Positions 60,587 to 64,000 of a DNA stretch of 64,000 bases are shown in pieces. The translations under genes and the position numbers were made by a program. The notes beneath the pieces were generated by a model that had not been told where the DNA came from, did no database searches, and was given only the letters and a program-made list of their open reading frames with translations. Where the stretch lies: contig NZ_NEWD01000038.1 of assembly GCF_002234915.1 (NCBI RefSeq), forward strand, positions 1 through 64,000, in the 5' to 3' direction. The stretch is from Bifidobacterium vansinderenii. Its GTDB lineage: Bacteria > Actinomycetota > Actinomycetes > Actinomycetales > Bifidobacteriaceae. Each line of letters starts with the position of its first letter. Within the stretch, counting starts at the first letter, position 1.

Positions 60587-61882
60587 ATGAAGTGCGATCA
60601 ATGTGGAGTTGCCTGCGAAGACAATGACGTGTTCTGTCCCAACTGCGGTGCCCCGATAGAGGCGCCGAAGAAGAACGAGCCGGAACCCGTATCTAATCCG
60701 GCTCCCAAGGCTTCCTCGGACTCGGCTCAGGGCGCCACCCCGGTCATGAATCCGGTGAATTCCGTGGAAGGTGGGGTCGGAACAGGAGCCGCCGCCGGCA
60801 TGTCGAGTACCTGTCCGGTCTGCGGTCGTGCCCTCGACCCCGATGAGGTGTTCTGCAGTGGATGTGGTGCCCGAATTCCCGGCGCCGCGGCTCCGGCGGT
60901 GACGGTGGCCCAGCCCGGTGCGGTAGGCGGACAGCCGGGCATGGTTGCCGGCACTGCGGCGAAGAACAAGATGCCTGCGCTGACGATCGCTCTGATCGCC
61001 GCTCTGATCGTGGTGGTGATCTTCGCCGCCGTGGCCCTGTTCGGCGGCAAGGGCAATTCAACTAACGGCACGGCTGGTTCGACCGCATCCGAACAACAGG
61101 GATCGTCTTCGTCGTCCGCCTCTTCAGCTGGAGGATCGTCGACCTGCAGCACTGCCCCCAAGGCGACCGTCGCCACGATCGACACGATGAACGACTACTT
61201 GGTTGCCGCCGTGCACTTCTCCTCGTCCTGCTCGGGGTCATCCAAGGACGTCTTCGGCGCGAATAACACCGAGATCAAGCTCTCCGACTCCGACGGGCTG
61301 GTGGCATCCGCCGTGTTCGATTTCTCATCCGACCCCGTGGACATCTCCTCGTCGGCGGCGCAGGCCCGTCTCGCCTTCGCCTCGAACCAGTACTGGCGAG
61401 TGCCCGAGCAGATCGACGCCACCGACCTGACCGTGACCGTGAGCACGGCCACCGCGGCCGACGGCTCGCCGTCCTCGCCCGCTAGCGGCGTGATGGCCGG
61501 TGCCAATGCCATGAATAACGACGACCGTGAATCCGCGGCGCAACAGGCTCTGGAAAACCAGATCGACCACGACAAGTCCGCGGCGTCCGGCTTCTACTAC
61601 ACGTACACCACGCAGCTGTCGAGCAAGCGGCTCAACCTCGATGCGGAAGGCAAGGTCTGGTCGTATCAGAACATCTGGGCGGAATATCTCGGATTCAAGA
61701 GCCGTTACCCGAACGCCCTGCTGATCTGGTCGAACGACTATCCCACGTACACCAAGAAGGGGCCGAGCGAATACTACGTCACCCTGTCCGGCGAATCATT
61801 CTCCTCAACGGACGACGCCGCCAGCTGGTGCTCGGCCAACGGCTACGATTCCGACCACTGCATCCCCGTCGACCTGTCCTGA
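60587..61882 (+). CDS. Double zinc-ribbon membrane-anchored protein, unknown function
   Basis: The 431-residue protein has two N-terminal zinc ribbons: CDQC...CPNC at residues 3-20, and CPVC...CSGC at about 77-96. A flexible Ala/Gly/Pro segment and one transmembrane helix follow (ALTIALIAALIVVVIFAAVA, about 125-147). Next is a Ser-rich spacer and an extracytoplasmic domain of about 240 residues with Cys pairs. Such zinc_ribbon_2 proteins are common in Gram-positive bacteria and lack a known role. GGAGAGG precedes the ATG. Nothing in the neighbourhood suggests a pathway. Confidence 0.85.
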   Translation: MKCDQCGVACEDNDVFCPNCGAPIEAPKKNEPEPVSNPAPKASSDSAQGATPVMNPVNSVEGGVGTGAAAGMSSTCPVCGRALDPDEVFCSGCGARIPGAAAPAVTVAQPGAVGGQPGMVAGTAAKNKMPALTIALIAALIVVVIFAAVALFGGKGNSTNGTAGSTASEQQGSSSSSASSAGGSSTCSTAPKATVATIDTMNDYLVAAVHFSSSCSGSSKDVFGANNTEIKLSDSDGLVASAVFDFSSDPVDISSSAAQARLAFASNQYWRVPEQIDATDLTVTVSTATAADGSPSSPASGVMAGANAMNNDDRESAAQQALENQIDHDKSAASGFYYTYTTQLSSKRLNLDAEGKVWSYQNIWAEYLGFKSRYPNALLIWSNDYPTYTKKGPSEYYVTLSGESFSSTDDAASWCSANGYDSDHCIPVDLS

Positions 61883-61912
61883 GACCGAGTCTCGTCACGT
61901 GACGATCGAATC

Positions 61913-62422
61913 TCACCACGTGGCGATCGGCGCGGTGACGGCGCCCAGCACGGCGATCAGATCCTTCGGAGCCACACCGATGCTCAGTCCACGCTTGCCT
62001 CCGGAGACCAGCATCTCGTCGAAGGCAAGCGCTCCCTCGTCGATCACCGTGCGATGATGCGTTTTCTGACCGAGCGGTGAAATGCCACCCACCACGTAAC
62101 CGGTCTGCCGCATGGCCTTCTTCGGATCGGCCATCTGTGCCTTCTTCGCGCCCACAGCCGCGGCCAGCGCCTTCATGTCCAGATGGCCGCTCACCGGCAC
62201 CACGGCGGTCACCAGCTCGTCGCCGGTGTCGGCCAGCAGCGTCTTGTACACCTGATGCTGGTCGTAGCCGAGCTTCGTGGCGGCCTCCACGCCATAGCCG
62301 TCGTCCATATGATCGTTGGAATGTTCGTACTCGTGCAGGGTGAACGCCACTCCCGCGTTCTCCAGCTGCAGCGTGGCGGGTGTGGATCCCTTGCCTTTGG
62401 CGTTCTTTGCTTTCTTTGACAT
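61913..62422 (-). CDS. ybaK: YbaK/EbsC-family aminoacyl-tRNA deacylase
   Basis: YbaK hydrolyses Cys-tRNA-Pro mischarged by prolyl-tRNA synthetase. The 169-residue protein has the family core: QVYKTLLADTGDELVTAVVP with its conserved Lys, KALAAAVGAKKAQMADPKKA, GYVVGGISPLGQ, and the final VSGGKRGLSIGVAPKDL. ATG 62422 has GAAGG upstream. It is convergent with the zinc-ribbon gene, with only a 30-bp gap. Confidence 0.93.
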   Translation of the reverse strand: MSKKAKNAKGKGSTPATLQLENAGVAFTLHEYEHSNDHMDDGYGVEAATKLGYDQHQVYKTLLADTGDELVTAVVPVSGHLDMKALAAAVGAKKAQMADPKKAMRQTGYVVGGISPLGQKTHHRTVIDEGALAFDEMLVSGGKRGLSIGVAPKDLIAVLGAVTAPIATW

Positions 62423-62603
62423 GCCTTCAGTAATACCCGCAACGGTCAACTGCGCCATGTCGTACGCCATGCCGGCGTTGCGTCGGTCAAATCAATCCTG
62501 AGGATGATGACTATGATGCCGTGCCGGGCCTATCGTTTCTGGGTTGGAAAATCCATATCGACGATATAGGGCATGCGCGTGACGAAACGGGAGGTGATCC
62601 GGC

Positions 62604-64000
62604 GTGCGTTCGAGGTGGGTTCGTGAGCTGTTGCGCATCCGCATCGACTCGGGATGGCTGCCGGTCGGACTATTCGTACTGGTATGCATCGGCATGATCG
62701 TATTGCTCGTGCTGTCGTTCGGCGCCACAGCCGGCAACGACGCATCGGGCGACGATGACGAATCGAAACAGAACGGGGAGGCGAGACGACGGTCGTTCGC
62801 GATCGGTGGTCCGTTCGCGCTCGCCGGCCATCGGGCATGGTGGATGCCGGCGGGTGTGGTGCTTGGATTCGTCGGCGGCTTCGGCATCGCGTTCCTGTTG
62901 GATCGTCTGCTGGTGTTCGGAGTGGAGCTTGGCATCAAGGTCGATCTCGTCATCGGCCTCGGATGCGCGATCGTCGGCGCTCTCGTCGCGGCCGTCATGC
63001 TGTTTCGCGGCCGCCGTCGTGTGCTGGCCGCCACGCTCATACCATTCGCCGTGCTGTCCTGCGTCATGAACGTCAACGGCGTGTACGGGGAGTATCCCAC
63101 AGTGGGCAGCGTGCTCGGCATTTCGACGTTCCGTGAATTCGACCCCGCGACGATCCACCGCGCCACGACCACGGTCGAACAGTGGAACGCGGCCGCGGAA
63201 CGGGGGAGCGCGCCCCAGGCGCCAAAACACGGCATGGTGGCCTCGGTGTTCATTCCGGCCACCGAGTCGGGATTCCGCGCCCGTGCCGCCGTCGTGTACC
63301 TGCCGCCCGCCGCATTGGTCGACAACCCGCCGGAACTGCCGGTGTTCATCATGATGGCCGGACAGCCCGGCAGCCCCGACAGGGCATTCCTCGCCGGACA
63401 CCTCAAGGAGATCTTCGACGACTATGCGGCGGCCCATCATGGGCTCGCCCCCATCGTCGTCTCTCCGGACCAGCTCGGCAATGCCTTCCATAACACGCTG
63501 TGTGTGGACTCGAGCAAGTACGGCAATGCGGAGACCTATCTCACCCGTGACGTCACCAACTGGATTACGAGCACCCTGCCCGTCGAGACCGACGCCGACC
63601 ACTGGGCCATCGGCGGATTCTCACAGGGCGGCACCTGCACGATCCAACTCGGACCGTCGCATCCCGACCTGTACGGCCACATGTTCACCGTGGGCGCCGA
63701 ACTCGGTCCGCACAACGGCAGTGAGCAGTCGATGATCCGCACGTTCTTCAACGGCGACGAGCAGGCCTACCGCCGGCACGTACCGATCGACATCATGCGT
63801 GCCCGCGGGCATTCGAGCCAGACGCTGATCATGTCAGCCGGCGAGCTGGACGACGAATCCGTGTCGAACATCACCCAGGTGGCCGGCGTGGCCCAGGGCA
63901 TCGGCATGGACGTGACCACGTTCGTGGTGACCGGCACCGGACACGACTGGCATACCGTGCAGTCCGCGTTGCGGGCGAGCGTCGATCGCCTCGGCGCGCA
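62604..64000 (+). CDS. Membrane-anchored esterase (alpha/beta hydrolase, partial)
   Basis: The open frame from GTG 62604 (GGGAGGTGATC upstream) runs past the window end, giving at least 465 codons. Three or more transmembrane segments lie in the first 150 residues (GLFVLVCIGMIVLLVLSF, GVVLGFVGGFGIAFLL, LVIGLGCAIVGALVAAVMLF). An extracytoplasmic putative-esterase domain follows. Nucleophile Ser340 lies in GGFSQGG, an acid candidate in AGELDDES, and His447/His450 in GHDWHT. This layout resembles corynebacterial and mycobacterial membrane esterases related to mycolyltransferases, but the substrate in a mycolate-free organism is unknown. Confidence 0.85.
   Translation, partial: MRSRWVRELLRIRIDSGWLPVGLFVLVCIGMIVLLVLSFGATAGNDASGDDDESKQNGEARRRSFAIGGPFALAGHRAWWMPAGVVLGFVGGFGIAFLLDRLLVFGVELGIKVDLVIGLGCAIVGALVAAVMLFRGRRRVLAATLIPFAVLSCVMNVNGVYGEYPTVGSVLGISTFREFDPATIHRATTTVEQWNAAAERGSAPQAPKHGMVASVFIPATESGFRARAAVVYLPPAALVDNPPELPVFIMMAGQPGSPDRAFLAGHLKEIFDDYAAAHHGLAPIVVSPDQLGNAFHNTLCVDSSKYGNAETYLTRDVTNWITSTLPVETDADHWAIGGFSQGGTCTIQLGPSHPDLYGHMFTVGAELGPHNGSEQSMIRTFFNGDEQAYRRHVPIDIMRARGHSSQTLIMSAGELDDESVSNITQVAGVAQGIGMDVTTFVVTGTGHDWHTVQSALRASVDRLGA

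Noticed and set aside
61894-61903. GTCACGTGAC palindrome between convergent genes as an operator
   Set aside because: Short, between gene ends, and no promoter is nearby.

Overview
The window looks like part of a Bifidobacterium chromosome. The housekeeping genes are GC-rich with actinobacterial linkages (HAD phosphatase, a 62-aa protein and tlyA in a row; a SigH/SigR-type sigma factor; a 24-codon bL37-like ribosomal gene), GTG starts are frequent, and the small xylA/xylB/ROK and oligopeptide-transport loci are of the kind common in bifidobacteria. A D-Asp ligase with an Asp racemase points towards species with a Lys/Orn-D-Asp peptidoglycan bridge (adolescentis-like), but I assign genus only.

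Layout. 1-8526 is a visibly AT-richer island: a type I restriction-modification locus (hsdM, hsdS, hsdR) with an oppositely oriented hsdS half-gene upstream of hsdM, and a VbhA-like antitoxin plus Fic toxin between hsdS and hsdR. It ends 118 bp before argH. 10.1-12.7 kb holds the peroxide-defence pair ahpC and an AhpF-like reductase. 12.9-14.4 kb holds an HD hydrolase and a CmpB-type membrane protein. 14.7-17.9 kb is thiazole synthesis: thiS-thiG under a TPP riboswitch on the minus strand, and a ThiF/MoeB-type adenylyltransferase with a rhodanese on the plus strand. 17.9-24.3 kb is tyrS, an Arg/Gly/Asp-rich TPR protein, HAD phosphatase, tlyA and a YihY protein.

24.5-30.3 kb is a complete oligopeptide ABC transporter (binding lipoprotein, two permeases, fused double ATPase). 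Two further solo binding lipoproteins of the same family lie at 34.1-37.6 kb, after a ROK repressor, a P-loop sugar/nucleoside-type kinase and an MFS sugar transporter (30.5-33.9 kb). 37.8-42.5 kb is the xylose module xylA, xylB and a ROK regulator. 42.6-50.5 kb holds a small membrane protein, a Nudix hydrolase, aminopeptidase P, folC and smc.

50.6-55.9 kb on the minus strand is the most coherent specialised unit: two MurE-type ligases, a D-aspartate-ligase-like ATP-grasp enzyme and an aspartate racemase, read in that order. Together they could add the third stem residue and build and attach a D-Asp cross-bridge. The two murE genes share a 239-bp identical block. 56-64 kb holds an exonuclease, a SigH-like sigma factor with a Cys-rich partner, the 24-codon bL37-like gene, aldose epimerase, ispH, a zinc-ribbon membrane protein, a YbaK-type deacylase and an esterase cut by the window end. 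I saw no rRNA, tRNA, transposase or CRISPR array.
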